NCBI GenBank assembly: GCA_963762435.1
Contig: CAVXLN010000030.1
Span: forward strand, 186,001-250,000
Source of the DNA: JAXDMU01 sp963762435
Lineage (GTDB): Bacteria > Pseudomonadota > Alphaproteobacteria > ATCC43930 > CGMCC-115725
Direction: 5' to 3'
DNA length: 64,000 nt
Within the stretch, counting starts at the first letter, position 1. Each line of letters opens with the position of its first letter. Positions 1 to 8,728 of the stretch are shown piece by piece. The notes beneath the pieces are model-generated. The model was not told the DNA's origin, ran no database searches, and was given only the letters and a program-made list of their open reading frames with translations. Made by a program: the position numbers and the translations under genes.

Positions 1-104
1 GCCAGCTGCCGGGCCATCGAAATGTCGTGACGGTCGCGCCAGCCGCGAAAGAGCGCCTGCTCCGCAGCCGCGGTCTGCGAGGAGAGCTGTCCGCTGGGTC
101 CCAT
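1..104 (-). CDS. N-terminal fragment, possible sigma-70-family factor
   Basis: The gene runs off the left edge; only 34 residues are visible. Its ATG at 104-102 is preceded on the minus strand by AAGGAG about 8 nt upstream, which supports a real start. The visible part, with ALFRGWRDRHD and then MARQLA, resembles the region just before the conserved SHL segment of RpoH-like sigma factors, where acidic helices with R-W are common. The fragment is too short to prove the family. The assignment is inference; the start is well supported. Confidence 0.4.
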   Translation of the reverse strand, partial: MGPSGQLSSQTAAAEQALFRGWRDRHDISMARQL

Positions 105-365
105 GTCTGAAACTCCTTTGCTATGAGCGGCACGCAGGTTCTGCACCGCCGGCTCCTTGCGGTCAGAGGCGCATGTCAATGGGAAGGTTCAGGTCGATTG
201 GATAGGACTACAGCTACAATGCGAGGGAGCCGGGATCTATTGCACCTTGGTGTCGCCGATACGTCGGTATCAGAGGGTGCGGCGCATACGCTTGCACTGC
301 GATGCAGCATAAGGCTATACGTCAACCGTGGGACATGGTTAATCACGTCGTAGGGGGCGCTAGCC

Positions 366-983
366 ATGCCGCTGGACACGCCAATCGTGTTCGTCGTCGA
401 TGACGACGTATCAGTACGTGAATCACTGGAATCGCTGATCCGTTACGCCGGCTGGAAGGTCGAAACCTTCGCCTCGGCAGAGGAATTTCTGCTGCGCCCA
501 CGCTCCTTGGGACCGAGTTGTCTCGTCCTCGATGTTGCACTGCCGCAGCTCAACGGTCTCGATCTTCAGAAGCGTGTCGCGTCCGAGCGGGCCGACATGC
601 CGATCATCTTCATCACCGGGTATGCCGGCGTCCCGATGACGGTTCGGGCCATGAAGGCCGGCGCCGTCGAGTTCCTGACCAAGCCGGTCGATGATGTGGT
701 GATGCTGGCGGCCATTCGCGGCGCCATCGAATTGAGCGAAAGGGCGCTGGGCAAGGACGCGGAAATCCGCGGGCTTCAAGCCCGCTATGAAACCTTGAGC
801 CGCCGCGAGCGGGAAGTCATGGCGCTCATCACCAGCGGCCTGATGAACAAGCAGGTGGGCGGCGAGCTGAGCATCAGCGAGATCACGGTAAAGGCGCATC
901 GCGGCCGGGTGATGCGAAAGATGAACGCGGGTTCCTTCGCCGAGCTGGTGACGATGGAGGCGAGGCTCCGGGAAATACGGTAG
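366..983 (+). CDS. FixJ/NarL-family response regulator
   Basis: This is a 205-aa two-component response regulator. Residues 1-125 form a receiver domain with the acidic pocket DDD at 12-14, phospho-acceptor D56 in LVLDVALP, conserved T84 and K106 (FLTKP). After a short linker, residues 140-200 form a LuxR-type helix-turn-helix (LSRREREVMALI, then ITVKAHRGRVMRKM). The order and length are typical of the FixJ/TodT/StyR group, which bind DNA as dimers when phosphorylated. No histidine kinase is adjacent, so it is an orphan here. GTAGGGGG lies a few bases before the ATG. The target genes are unknown. Confidence 0.9.
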   Translation: MPLDTPIVFVVDDDVSVRESLESLIRYAGWKVETFASAEEFLLRPRSLGPSCLVLDVALPQLNGLDLQKRVASERADMPIIFITGYAGVPMTVRAMKAGAVEFLTKPVDDVVMLAAIRGAIELSERALGKDAEIRGLQARYETLSRREREVMALITSGLMNKQVGGELSISEITVKAHRGRVMRKMNAGSFAELVTMEARLREIR

Positions 984-1025
984 CGGCCGAGCCGTCTTGC
1001 CGGCCCGGCCGACTGACGCCCTCCG

Positions 1026-1892
1026 TCACCGATACTCCGGCTCTTCCCACCAGGGAAAATAATCGGGCATGCCGGTCGAGACCTGATCGGGGAATCGGGC
1101 CGGCCGTTTCTCGAGGAAAGAGGCGACGCCCTCGGCCACGTCGGCGGATCGCCCGCGCGAGAAGATGCCGCGGCTGTCGATCCGGTGCGCGTCCATCGGA
1201 TCGGTCCAGCCGAGGCCGCGCCACATCATCTGGCGGGTCAGCGCCACCGAGACGGGGGCAGTGTTGTCGGCGATCTCGCGGGCGAGTACCCTGGCGGCCG
1301 GCAGCAGCTCGGCATCCTCATGGATGGACCGCACCAGCCGGCCCGCGAGCGCTTCCTCAGCCTGGAAGACCCGGCCGGTGGCGCACCACTCCATGGCCTG
1401 CGAGATCCCGACGATCCGGGGCAGGAACCAGGACGAGGCCGCCTCCGGCACGATGCCGCGCCGTGCGAACACGAAGCCCATCCGGGCACTGGTGCTCGCG
1501 AGCCGGATATCCATCGGCAAGGTCATGGTGATGCCGATGCCGACGGCCGGGCCGTTGATCGCGGCGATCAAGGGCTTCAGGCAGCGGAAGATCCGCAAGG
1601 TCACCCGTCCGCCGCCATCGCGGGCAGTGTCGGCCGCAGGGTCGAGGCCCGCCTCCCGGCGGCTTGCGGTGAAGGCGTTGGCGCCGGCCGAGAGATCGGC
1701 TCCGGCACAGAAGGCACGTCCCGCACCGGTCACGATGGCGACGCGAACCGCATCATCGGCATCGATCCGGTCGAAGGCCTCGATCAACTCCTTCATCATC
1801 TCGACGGTGAAGGCGTTGAGCTTGTCGGGACGATGGAGCGTCAGGGTCGCGATGCCGTCTTCGACCTCATAGCGAATGGTGTTGTAGCTCAT
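1026..1892 (-). CDS. Enoyl-CoA hydratase/isomerase (crotonase) family protein
   Basis: The 288-aa protein has the crotonase fold: N-terminal YEVEDGIATLTLHRPDKLNAF, the oxyanion-hole segment AFCAGADLSAG, and NGPAVGIGITMTLPMDIRLAS with FVFARRGIVPEAASSWFLPR further on. Crotonases act on acyl-CoA thioesters, commonly hydrating 2-enoyl-CoAs. The GIVPEAASSW segment keeps the position of the second catalytic Glu seen in hydratases. I chose the ATG at 1892 because GGGGAAGG lies just upstream; an in-frame ATG at 1949 lacks such a site. It stands alone, so the exact substrate cannot be told. Confidence 0.87.
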   Translation of the reverse strand: MSYNTIRYEVEDGIATLTLHRPDKLNAFTVEMMKELIEAFDRIDADDAVRVAIVTGAGRAFCAGADLSAGANAFTASRREAGLDPAADTARDGGGRVTLRIFRCLKPLIAAINGPAVGIGITMTLPMDIRLASTSARMGFVFARRGIVPEAASSWFLPRIVGISQAMEWCATGRVFQAEEALAGRLVRSIHEDAELLPAARVLAREIADNTAPVSVALTRQMMWRGLGWTDPMDAHRIDSRGIFSRGRSADVAEGVASFLEKRPARFPDQVSTGMPDYFPWWEEPEYR

Positions 1893-2079
1893 GGTGCTGC
1901 CTTCCCCATTTCGATGACCAACCATTCCTAAAAACGTTACGTCCGCCAAGCTTCCGGCCCTGTTATGATTCGCCTCGCCGGGCTCCCATATGACTGACCA
2001 TGCCCGGGCTCTCTGGGCACAAGCGTGAAATTCACACGACCTCCGCGCCGGTAACGGCTTCAGGAATGGGAGATTTCAC

Positions 2080-2679
2080 ATGAGCAGCCTTCAACAGAAC
2101 AGCGTCGATTTGAAGCTCGAAGTCGTCGTCATCCCGGTTTCGGATGTCGATCGCGCCAAGCAATTCTATGGCCGCCTGGGCTGGCGGCTCGATGCCGACA
2201 TCAGCGGCGATAATTTTCGCGTCATCCAGCTCACGCCGCCGGGTTCGCCCTGCTCGATCCATTTCGGTACCGGCCTCACGCTGGGCATGTATCTCATCGT
2301 GTCGGATATCGAGGCGGCGCATGCCGAGCTGCTCAGCCGCGGCGCCGATATCAGCGACGTCCATCACTTCAACGAGCACGGCGCCCGCGTCACCGGTCCC
2401 GAGCCATCGCGGCGCAGCTACGCCTCGAAGGCCACGTTCAAGGATCCCGATGGCAACGTCTTCCAGCTGCAGGAGGTGACAACGCGGCTGCCCGGGCGCA
2501 TCGACGGCAACGAAACGGTGTTCGCCTCGCCGGCCGACCTCGCGGCCGCACTCAAGCGCGCCGAGACGGCGCATGGCGAGCATGAGAAGCGGATGGGCGG
2601 CCAACGCGACGAGAATTGGCCGGCCTGGTACGCCGATTACCTGGTCCGCGAATACACGGGCAAAGACCTGCCCACATGA
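2080..2679 (+). CDS. VOC (glyoxalase/bleomycin-resistance) superfamily protein
   Basis: The protein has 199 aa. Residues 12-135 form a single vicinal-oxygen-chelate module: LEVVVIPVSDVDRAKQFY at the start, MYLIVSDIEAAHAELLSRG in the middle and TFKDPDGNVFQLQEV at the end, where the Glu is the usual metal ligand. The C-terminal 60 residues (from ADLAAALKRAE to WPAWYADYLVREYTG) are an extra helical tail seen in a subgroup of uncharacterised VOC proteins. The reaction cannot be inferred: the family includes dioxygenases, isomerases and drug-binding proteins. The next gene on the same strand begins 96 nt downstream. Confidence 0.85.
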   Translation: MSSLQQNSVDLKLEVVVIPVSDVDRAKQFYGRLGWRLDADISGDNFRVIQLTPPGSPCSIHFGTGLTLGMYLIVSDIEAAHAELLSRGADISDVHHFNEHGARVTGPEPSRRSYASKATFKDPDGNVFQLQEVTTRLPGRIDGNETVFASPADLAAALKRAETAHGEHEKRMGGQRDENWPAWYADYLVREYTGKDLPT

Positions 2680-2775
2680 TTCGGCAGGCGTAGGGGTCGC
2701 TGTCGCCATCGTGGTGGCCCTAGTCTCATGGCCATCGCGATGGCTTCTCCACCATCGGGAGCAGGAGGACATCCC

Positions 2776-4155
2776 ATGATACGGGACTTCGACGCGATCA
2801 TCATCGGGGCGGGGCAGGCGGGTCCGTCGCTGGCCGGCCGGCTGACCGGTGCGGGGATGAGTGTCGCGTTCGTCGAGCGCAAGCTCTTCGGCGGCACTTG
2901 CGTGAATACGGGCTGCATGCCGACCAAGACGCTGGTCGCCAGCGCCTATGCCGCCCATCTGGCGCGGCGCGCGGCCGATTTCGGTGTGATCCTCGACGCA
3001 CCGCCGCGGATCGATATGGCGCGGGTCAAGGCGCGCGCGGACGCGGTCTCCTATAATTCGCGCACCGGCGTCGAGCGATGGCTGCGCGGCATGAAAGGCT
3101 GCACGGTGCTGCAGGAAACCGCTCATTTCGAGGCGCCGGACATCGTGGCCGTGGGGGAGGACCGCCTCAAGGCGCCCCGCATCTTCATCAATGTCGGCGG
3201 CCGCGCGGTGGTACCCGATCTGCCCGGCATCGATCAGGTGCCCTATCTCACCAACAGCTCGGTGCTGGCGCTCGACCGGGTTCCCGAGCATCTCGTGGTG
3301 ATCGGCGGCAGCTATATCGGGCTCGAATTCGCCCAGATGTATCGCCGCTTCGGCGCCCGGGTGACGGTGGTGGAGCAAGGGCCCTATCTCTGCAAGCGCG
3401 AGGATGAGGAGGTCTCGACCGCGATCCGCGAGATTCTCGAGGATGAGGACATCGCGGTGCGCACCAATGCCCGCTGCATCCGCTTCGCGCCGCATGCGGC
3501 GGGCGTCGCCGTCGGGGTCGATTGCACGGCGGGCGAGCCCGAGATTATCGGCAGCGATGTCCTGCTGGCGGTGGGCCGCCACCCCAATACCGCGGATCTC
3601 GGGCTCGACAGGGCCGGTGTCGAGACCGATCCGCACGGCTATATCCGCGTCGACGACAAGCTTGCCACGAATGTCCCGGGGATCTGGGCGCTCGGCGACT
3701 GCAACGGCCGCGGCGCCTTCACCCACACGGCCTACAATGACTTCGAGATCGTGGCGGCCAATCTGCTCGATGGCGAGGATCGCCGCTTGAGCCAGCGGAT
3801 CTTGGGATACGCGCTCTATATCGATCCGCCGCTCGGCCGCGCCGGCATGACCGAGACCGAGGCGCGCGCCACCGGCCGGAAGCTGCTGGTCGGTCGCCGG
3901 CCGATGACGCGGGTCGGCCGTGCCGTCGAGAAGGACGAGACGAAAGGGTTCATGAAAATCGTCGTGGATGCGGAGACGAAGCAGATCCTCGGCGCCGCCA
4001 TCCTCGGCACCGGCGGCGACGAAGCGATCCACGGCATCCTCGATGTGATGAATGCCCATCTCCCCTATACCGTCCTGCAGCATTCAGTACCGATCCATCC
4101 GACGGTGTCGGAGCTCATTCCGACGATGCTCGGCGAAATGGTGCCGGCGTCCTAG
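2776..4155 (+). CDS. FAD-dependent pyridine nucleotide-disulphide oxidoreductase
   Basis: This is a 459-aa flavoprotein of the class I disulphide reductase family (mercuric reductase, lipoamide dehydrogenase, glutathione reductase). The FAD-binding GAGQAG occurs near residue 11. The redox CxxxxC is in GGTCVNTGCMPTK. The NAD(P)-binding VVIGGSYIGLEF lies mid-protein, and the second FAD motif is GIWALGDCNG. The C-terminal dimerisation domain ends with LPYTVLQHSVPIHPTVSE, which carries the catalytic His-Pro. There is no N-terminal heavy-metal domain and no mer neighbours, so a MerA role is not supported. The start at 2776 has AGGAGG 8 nt upstream and gives a normal N-terminus. Confidence 0.88.
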   Translation: MIRDFDAIIIGAGQAGPSLAGRLTGAGMSVAFVERKLFGGTCVNTGCMPTKTLVASAYAAHLARRAADFGVILDAPPRIDMARVKARADAVSYNSRTGVERWLRGMKGCTVLQETAHFEAPDIVAVGEDRLKAPRIFINVGGRAVVPDLPGIDQVPYLTNSSVLALDRVPEHLVVIGGSYIGLEFAQMYRRFGARVTVVEQGPYLCKREDEEVSTAIREILEDEDIAVRTNARCIRFAPHAAGVAVGVDCTAGEPEIIGSDVLLAVGRHPNTADLGLDRAGVETDPHGYIRVDDKLATNVPGIWALGDCNGRGAFTHTAYNDFEIVAANLLDGEDRRLSQRILGYALYIDPPLGRAGMTETEARATGRKLLVGRRPMTRVGRAVEKDETKGFMKIVVDAETKQILGAAILGTGGDEAIHGILDVMNAHLPYTVLQHSVPIHPTVSELIPTMLGEMVPAS

Positions 4156-4187
4156 CGCAGGGTGATTTCAGATCGAACCAAGACGGT

Positions 4188-4210
4188 CCTTCTCCCACAA
4201 GGGGAGAAGG
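4188..4210. terminator. Hairpin between convergent genes
   Basis: CCTTCTCCC pairs perfectly with GGGAGAAGG around a 5-nt loop. It lies between the oxidoreductase stop (4155) and the stop of the convergent gene (4245), so it could end transcription from either side. There is no long T run, so it may also be a copy of a dispersed palindrome. Confidence 0.5.
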
Positions 4211-4244
4211 GTAAGACGATGATCGCTTTCCCGAGCTTCGCCCA

Positions 4245-5120
4245 TCAGCTTGCCGCGGTGAGCTTGTCCTGCGTCTTGGTCAGGAAATCCTCGGAATCAT
4301 GGCGCTCATGCAGCTGGCTCGAGGGCTCGCCGAAGACGCGGTTGACCTTGCGCCCGCGCTGCACGGCCGGCCGCTCGATGAGCTGGTCGGCCCAGCGCTG
4401 GACATGCTGGTAATCCTGGACGCTCAGGAACTCGCCCGCGCCATAGAGCCAGCCCTTCGCCAGGCCGCCATACCAGGGCAGGATCGCCATGTCGGCGATC
4501 GTGTAAGTGTCGCCCGCGATATATTCATTGCTTGCAAGCTGCCGGTCCAGCACGTCGAGCTGGCGCTTGACCTCCATGGCGAACCGGTCGATCGGATACT
4601 CCATCTTGCTCGGCGCATAGGCATAGAAATGGCCGAAGCCACCGCCGAGATAGGGGGCGCTGCCCATCTGCCAGAACAGCCACGAGAAGCATTCCGCCCG
4701 GGCGGCCGCCTCGGTCGGCAGGAAGGCGCCGAACTTCTCGGCCAGATAGACCAGGATCGAGCCCGATTCGAAGATTCGGATCGGCTTCGGGCCGCTGCGA
4801 TCCAGGAGCGCCGGGATCTTGGAGTTGGGATTGATCGCCACGAAGCCGCTGCCGAACTGGTCGCCCTCGCCGATCTTGATCAGCCACGCATCGTACTCGG
4901 CACCTTCATGGCCGAGCGCCAGCAGCTCCTCCAGCATGATCGTGACCTTGACGCCGTTGGGCGTCGCCAGCGAATAGAGCTGCAGCGGATGCCGCCCGAC
5001 CGGCAACTCCTTCTCATGCGTAGGGCCCGCGATCGGGCGATTGATGCTGGCGAAATGGCCGCCGCTCGGCTTGTTCCAGGTCCAGACCTTGGGCGGCGTG
5101 TACTCGGTGGGCTCACTCAT
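4245..5120 (-). CDS. yghU: YghU-like glutathione-dependent disulphide-bond oxidoreductase
   Basis: This 291-aa protein resembles the Nu-class GST YghU. It has the long N-terminal arm typical of YghU (YTPPKVWTWN, then GGHFASINRPIAG), a thioredoxin-like domain (LQLYSLATPNGVKVTIMLEE, then INPNSKIPALLDR) and an all-helical C-terminal domain (YTIADMAILPWYGG). YghU enzymes reduce organic peroxides and disulphides using two glutathiones. The start at 5120 is preferred to 5156 because GGAGG lies about 6 nt before the ATG. It follows another GST gene by 32 nt on the same strand, so the two are probably co-transcribed. Confidence 0.85.
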   Translation of the reverse strand: MSEPTEYTPPKVWTWNKPSGGHFASINRPIAGPTHEKELPVGRHPLQLYSLATPNGVKVTIMLEELLALGHEGAEYDAWLIKIGEGDQFGSGFVAINPNSKIPALLDRSGPKPIRIFESGSILVYLAEKFGAFLPTEAAARAECFSWLFWQMGSAPYLGGGFGHFYAYAPSKMEYPIDRFAMEVKRQLDVLDRQLASNEYIAGDTYTIADMAILPWYGGLAKGWLYGAGEFLSVQDYQHVQRWADQLIERPAVQRGRKVNRVFGEPSSQLHERHDSEDFLTKTQDKLTAAS

Positions 5121-5152
5121 CTCCAACCTCCAGAAGGGATTGCCGGCCCGGC

Positions 5153-5857
5153 TCACGCCGCCGGCGAATAGTTCGACGGGAAGAGCGCGCGCCGGGTCTC
5201 CTCGTCATTGACTCGCTTGAAATCGTGACCCTTGCCCACTGCGCGGGCCCGCGCCGCGGCCGGCCGGGCATCGACCGTCTCGAGCAGACGCCTGAGGTGA
5301 GGATAAGGCGCGAACGGGTCCTCGACCCCCTTCATTACACGCGAGGCGCGATCGAGCCAGCCCCAGGCCGACATGTCGGCGATCGTGTAGCTGTCGCCGA
5401 CGATGAATGGGCGCCCGGCCAGATGATCGTTCAGCACCTGATAATGCCGTTCGGCCTCGCGCCGGTAGCGGTTCGCGGCATAGTCCTGCCCGTCCGGGGC
5501 TGCGTATTGGAAATGCACGGCCTGCCCTGAGAACGGCCCGAGGCCGGACGCGATGAAGAGCAGCCAGGACAGCAGTTCCGGACGATCAGCTGGTGCGCCC
5601 AAGAACTTGCCGGTCTTTTCGGCAAGGTAGAGCAGGATGGCGGTCGAATCGAACACCCGCACCTCGGCGCCGCCCGGCCCGTCCGTGTCGACGATGGCGG
5701 GCACCTTGCCGTTCGGATTGATCGCGCGGAAGGGGGATAGATGCTGGTCGCCCTTGCTGGTATCGACCGGGATCGTCTCATAGGCGAGGCCGGCCTCTTC
5801 GAGGAGCAGCGCCACTTTCGCGGGATTCGGCGTCGGATGGAAATAGAAGCGGATCAT
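5153..5857 (-). CDS. Glutathione S-transferase family protein
   Basis: The protein has 234 aa. Residues 1-85 form a thioredoxin-like domain (FYFHPTPNPAKVALLLEEAG, INPNGKVPAIVD, then DSTAILLYLAEKTG, which carries the glutathione gamma-glutamyl-binding Asp-Ser). The helical domain contains the folding motif PFIVGDSYTIADMSAWGW. It lies directly upstream of the YghU-like gene and downstream of a DoxX-like membrane gene, all on the minus strand. This suggests a small redox or detoxification operon. The substrate is unknown; general GST activity is well supported by the motifs. Confidence 0.85.
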   Translation of the reverse strand: MIRFYFHPTPNPAKVALLLEEAGLAYETIPVDTSKGDQHLSPFRAINPNGKVPAIVDTDGPGGAEVRVFDSTAILLYLAEKTGKFLGAPADRPELLSWLLFIASGLGPFSGQAVHFQYAAPDGQDYAANRYRREAERHYQVLNDHLAGRPFIVGDSYTIADMSAWGWLDRASRVMKGVEDPFAPYPHLRRLLETVDARPAAARARAVGKGHDFKRVNDEETRRALFPSNYSPAA

Positions 5858-5954
5858 GGCGTCTCCCTGAGGCCAGGCGTCTTAGGTCGAATCCTAGAAT
5901 GGCGTGTCCCGCCGGAAAACAGGTGAGCTAGAACGGCAGGGCGGCCATCGCCGA

Positions 5955-6548
5955 TCAGATCCAGGCCGGCACCGGCACGCCGAATTGCCGGGCCAAACCC
6001 GCCACCTGTTCCCGCCGCCAGAACAGCACGACCCAGCCCGTGATCCAGACCGAGCAGGCCTCCTTGAACAGGATCCCGCCATCGCCATAGGGGTCGGTGC
6101 CGAGCGGTGTGGCGAGATGGAAGAACATGGCGCCCGACATCAGCATGATGGCACCGATGGCGCCCAGCCCCTGCACGCGCGGGGTCAGGACGAAGAGCGA
6201 CGCCATGATCTCGCAGCTGGCCACGCCGATCCGCATGAATTTCTCATGGCCATGGAAACCCAGCCAATCGGTCAGCGTGGTGAAGAGGTCGGTGCTGCCT
6301 GCCGCCCCGAACAGCTTGTATTGCTCGTACCAGAGGAAGATGAAGGCGATATAGAGGGCGCCGGCCCAGCGCATGCCGGTCCATATGCCGTCGGCGCTGC
6401 GGCCGGCCAGGATGCCGAGGGTCACGGCCACGAGCGCCGGCAGCACGATCGAGACGAGGCCGAGATCGGCGAAGGCGGGATTGCCGGTCGCGATGGCGGC
6501 GCCGATCAAGAAGGCCCCGATCGGGTCGAAGCGGGAAGATGTGGCCAT
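5955..6548 (-). CDS. DoxX-like integral membrane protein
   Basis: This is a 197-aa hydrophobic protein with several predicted membrane segments: around SIVLPALVAVTLGILAG, WAGALYIAFIFLWYEQYKLFG, IGVASCEIMASLFVL, GAIGAIMLMSGAMFFHLATPLG and VWITGWVVLFW. The FLWYEQYKLFG and FHLATPLG patterns recall DoxX/DoxD-type proteins, small membrane proteins linked to redox homeostasis. The function is not established here. It stands 97 nt upstream of the GST gene on the same strand, which suits a shared redox role. No signal peptide is needed. Confidence 0.6.
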   Translation of the reverse strand: MATSSRFDPIGAFLIGAAIATGNPAFADLGLVSIVLPALVAVTLGILAGRSADGIWTGMRWAGALYIAFIFLWYEQYKLFGAAGSTDLFTTLTDWLGFHGHEKFMRIGVASCEIMASLFVLTPRVQGLGAIGAIMLMSGAMFFHLATPLGTDPYGDGGILFKEACSVWITGWVVLFWRREQVAGLARQFGVPVPAWI

Positions 6549-6640
6549 GTCTCATAACCCTCAGGTCGAGGCGACAGGAGTGTCGCCGGAAGCTTGCGGC
6601 TTAAGCTTCGGTCCTGAGATCCAAAGGTTACGGAATCAGC

Positions 6641-6916
6641 TCAGTCTTCTTCGGGGATTTTCACGCAAGTCATGCCGTGGCTGGTGTGGATCAGCTCGAT
6701 CTCTTCGAGATTGTCGAGCGTGAAGGACAGCATCCGCCGGACATGAACCGGTCCGATGCTGCCGAGCGCCCGGTTGAGATATGTGGAGAGCAGCGCCGAC
6801 AGCACGGCATTCTCGCCGCATTGCCGTTCGAGATCTTCGGCCAGCATGTCGAAAGCCTCGCCCGCAGTCTGGTATTTCGGCGGCGGCGGATTGCGCCTGT
6901 CGTGAATCATCGGCAT
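6641..6916 (-). CDS. Hypothetical protein (about 90 aa)
   Basis: This is a small soluble helical protein of unknown function. It contains YQTAGEAFDMLAEDLERQ, SALLSTYLNRALGSIGP and FTLDNLEEIELIHTSHG. No cysteine pairs, membrane segments or DNA-binding motif are seen. Start choice is uncertain: GTG at 6934, ATG at 6916 and ATG at 6910 share the frame and none has a strong ribosome-binding site. It is divergent from the winged-helix/TPR regulator, with about 190 nt between them, so the regulator could act on both. Confidence 0.5.
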   Translation of the reverse strand: MPMIHDRRNPPPPKYQTAGEAFDMLAEDLERQCGENAVLSALLSTYLNRALGSIGPVHVRRMLSFTLDNLEEIELIHTSHGMTCVKIPEED

Positions 6917-7109
6917 CTGACGGCACCATCCCACTTTACGCGCACGCTTCTGGTTCCTGCTCGGCGATCCATACTGTCCCTTGCTCCGCTCCCCTGTCGC
7001 GAAAGTTCAGGGACCTTGCTGTTTCGCACGTGACAGGCGAACTGTGCGATGGTGTTTTTATTAACGCGTGCTTTGCGCCGCGGAATCCTCTACTGTCCGC
7101 GACATATGT

Positions 7110-8657
7110 ATGACAAAGTTTTTGATGATCGAAATGCAGACCATCGAAACCGAGTCCCGCCCACGCATCCGGGCGATCTCTGACGAGCAGACCGACAGCG
7201 GTTGGCGCTTCGGCCCCTATGAGCTACGCGTGCTCGGGCAGCTGACGCGCGGCGGCCGCATCGTGCCGCTGACCGGCATCGAGCAGCATCTCCTGACGCT
7301 GCTGCTCGAGCATGAGGGCGAAGTCGTCCCGCGCGAAGCCTTCATGCAATCGGCTTGGCCCGGCCGCGCCGTCGACGACGCCAACCTCACCACCAATTTT
7401 TACCGGCTGCGTCGCCGCTTGGGCGATGCTGTGATCCGGACGGTCCATGGCGTGGGCTATCAGCTCGGCTGCACGGCGGAGCCGCTCGGCACCGTCGAGG
7501 AAGCACAGGCGATCTATCTCACCCGTCTCTTCCTGCGCGCCGGCGATTGGCGCCAGCGGATGCGCGATGTCGATTGGGACGCGCAATATCTGCCGCGCAT
7601 CGACGAGGTCCGGTCGGCGCTCGACTGGTCCTTGACCAAGCCGGAGCGTCGGCATCTCGCGGTCGATCTTGCCGGCGCCACGGCGCGGCTGTGGGAGCGG
7701 CTGTCGCTGCTGCCCGAAGGACGCCGATATCTCGACCGGGCAGAGCAGCTGATTGACGAGGATGTGCGGCCGGCCGCTGCCGCGCGCGTGCTCTATCAGC
7801 ATGGGTTGCTCTGGCGGTGGGCCGACCGGCGCCGTTCGCTCGCCCATTGCCTCAAGGCCGTCGCGATTTATCGCAAGCTCAATGACAAGTCCAGCCTGGG
7901 CGATGTGCTGGGCATCACCGGCGACATCTATCTTTATCTGGGCCAGCATAACGAGGCGCGCTCGGCACTTCAGGAGGCCGAGAAGCTCTTGTCGGTGAGC
8001 GACCAGTCCAAGGCGCTCTGGAACGTGCTGAACGGGCTCGGCTCGCTCGCGGCCCTCAGCCGGATGCCGCGCGAGGCGATGCATTATTTCGGTCTCGCCC
8101 GCGATCTCGCCCGCCTGCTGAGCGACAGCCTGCGCGAATACATCATCGTGCTCAATATGGGCGAGGTCGAATTCGCCGAGGGCGCCATCGACCGCGCCAT
8201 CGAGCGGGCGCGGGAGGCGGCGCGGGGCCTCCAATCGGCCCCATCGACCTACCGCATCCGGCCGATCGTCAATCTCGCCACTTATGAGGCGCTGCAGGGC
8301 AATCTGCGCGCGGCTCGGCGGCATGCGGAGGATCTTCTGCCGCAGCTCGCCGAGGAAGGCGGTTATTGGCTGCGCCTCTCCCTTTTGGTCTGGGCCTTGC
8401 TGGCAGCCGAAGGCGGTCGTCACGCCGATGCCGGCCGGATCATGGGCTTCATCGAGCGGCAATTCCAGCAGTCCGGTGAAGCGCGGCAGCGACCGGAGCA
8501 GCTTCTGACTGAGCGCGTCTTGCAAAAGCTTGGTGAAGGCCTCACGCCCGACAGCATTGATGTCTGGCGCGCAGAAGGGGCGGAGTGGGTCGAAGAACAG
8601 GCCGTGAAATATGTCACGGACCACCTTGTCAAATTTCAAAAGACACAAATCGATTAG
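7110..8657 (+). CDS. Winged-helix (OmpR-type) regulator with TPR-like sensor region
   Basis: The 515-aa protein has an OmpR/PhoB-type winged helix at about residues 30-115 (FGPYELRVL, LTGIEQHLLTLLLEHEGEVV, TNFYRLRRRLGDAVIRTVHGVGYQLG). A long helical region follows with repeated 34-residue-like TPR units, for example GDVLGITGDIYLYLGQHNEARSAL and NGLGSLAALSRMPREAMHYF. No receiver domain or membrane segment is present, so it is not a classical response regulator. It resembles cytoplasmic CadC/HilA-like or SARP-like activators in which TPRs bind partners. The start is uncertain; ATGs at 7110, 7125 and 7134 are possible. The tandem-repeat gene follows 71 nt downstream and is a candidate target. 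Confidence 0.78.
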   Translation: MTKFLMIEMQTIETESRPRIRAISDEQTDSGWRFGPYELRVLGQLTRGGRIVPLTGIEQHLLTLLLEHEGEVVPREAFMQSAWPGRAVDDANLTTNFYRLRRRLGDAVIRTVHGVGYQLGCTAEPLGTVEEAQAIYLTRLFLRAGDWRQRMRDVDWDAQYLPRIDEVRSALDWSLTKPERRHLAVDLAGATARLWERLSLLPEGRRYLDRAEQLIDEDVRPAAAARVLYQHGLLWRWADRRRSLAHCLKAVAIYRKLNDKSSLGDVLGITGDIYLYLGQHNEARSALQEAEKLLSVSDQSKALWNVLNGLGSLAALSRMPREAMHYFGLARDLARLLSDSLREYIIVLNMGEVEFAEGAIDRAIERAREAARGLQSAPSTYRIRPIVNLATYEALQGNLRAARRHAEDLLPQLAEEGGYWLRLSLLVWALLAAEGGRHADAGRIMGFIERQFQQSGEARQRPEQLLTERVLQKLGEGLTPDSIDVWRAEGAEWVEEQAVKYVTDHLVKFQKTQID

Positions 8658-8686
8658 ATAGCGACATTGAGCGTATAGGTGTACTA

Positions 8687-8718
8687 CTCGAGACGTTCCA
8701 CTAACGGAACCACTCGAG
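8687..8718 (+). promoter_or_regulatory. Imperfect dyad overlapping the ribosome-binding site
   Basis: CTCGAG and GTTCC on the left pair with GGAAC and CTCGAG on the right (11 pairs, a 2-nt internal mismatch, 6-nt loop). The right arm overlaps the GAGGAG ribosome-binding site (8716-8721) of the repeat-peptide gene. In RNA the hairpin would hide that site; in DNA it could be an operator. Which applies is unknown. Confidence 0.5.
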
Positions 8719-8728
8719 GAGACACGTT

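Noticed and set aside
123..379. Short overlapping frames between the sigma-like fragment and the FixJ-type gene
   Set aside because: Neither strand shows a ribosome-binding site or a conserved pattern.
2032..4083. A 683-codon minus-strand frame
   Set aside because: It mirrors the VOC and oxidoreductase genes and is His/Asp/Arg-biased in the way typical of reversed GC-rich codons.
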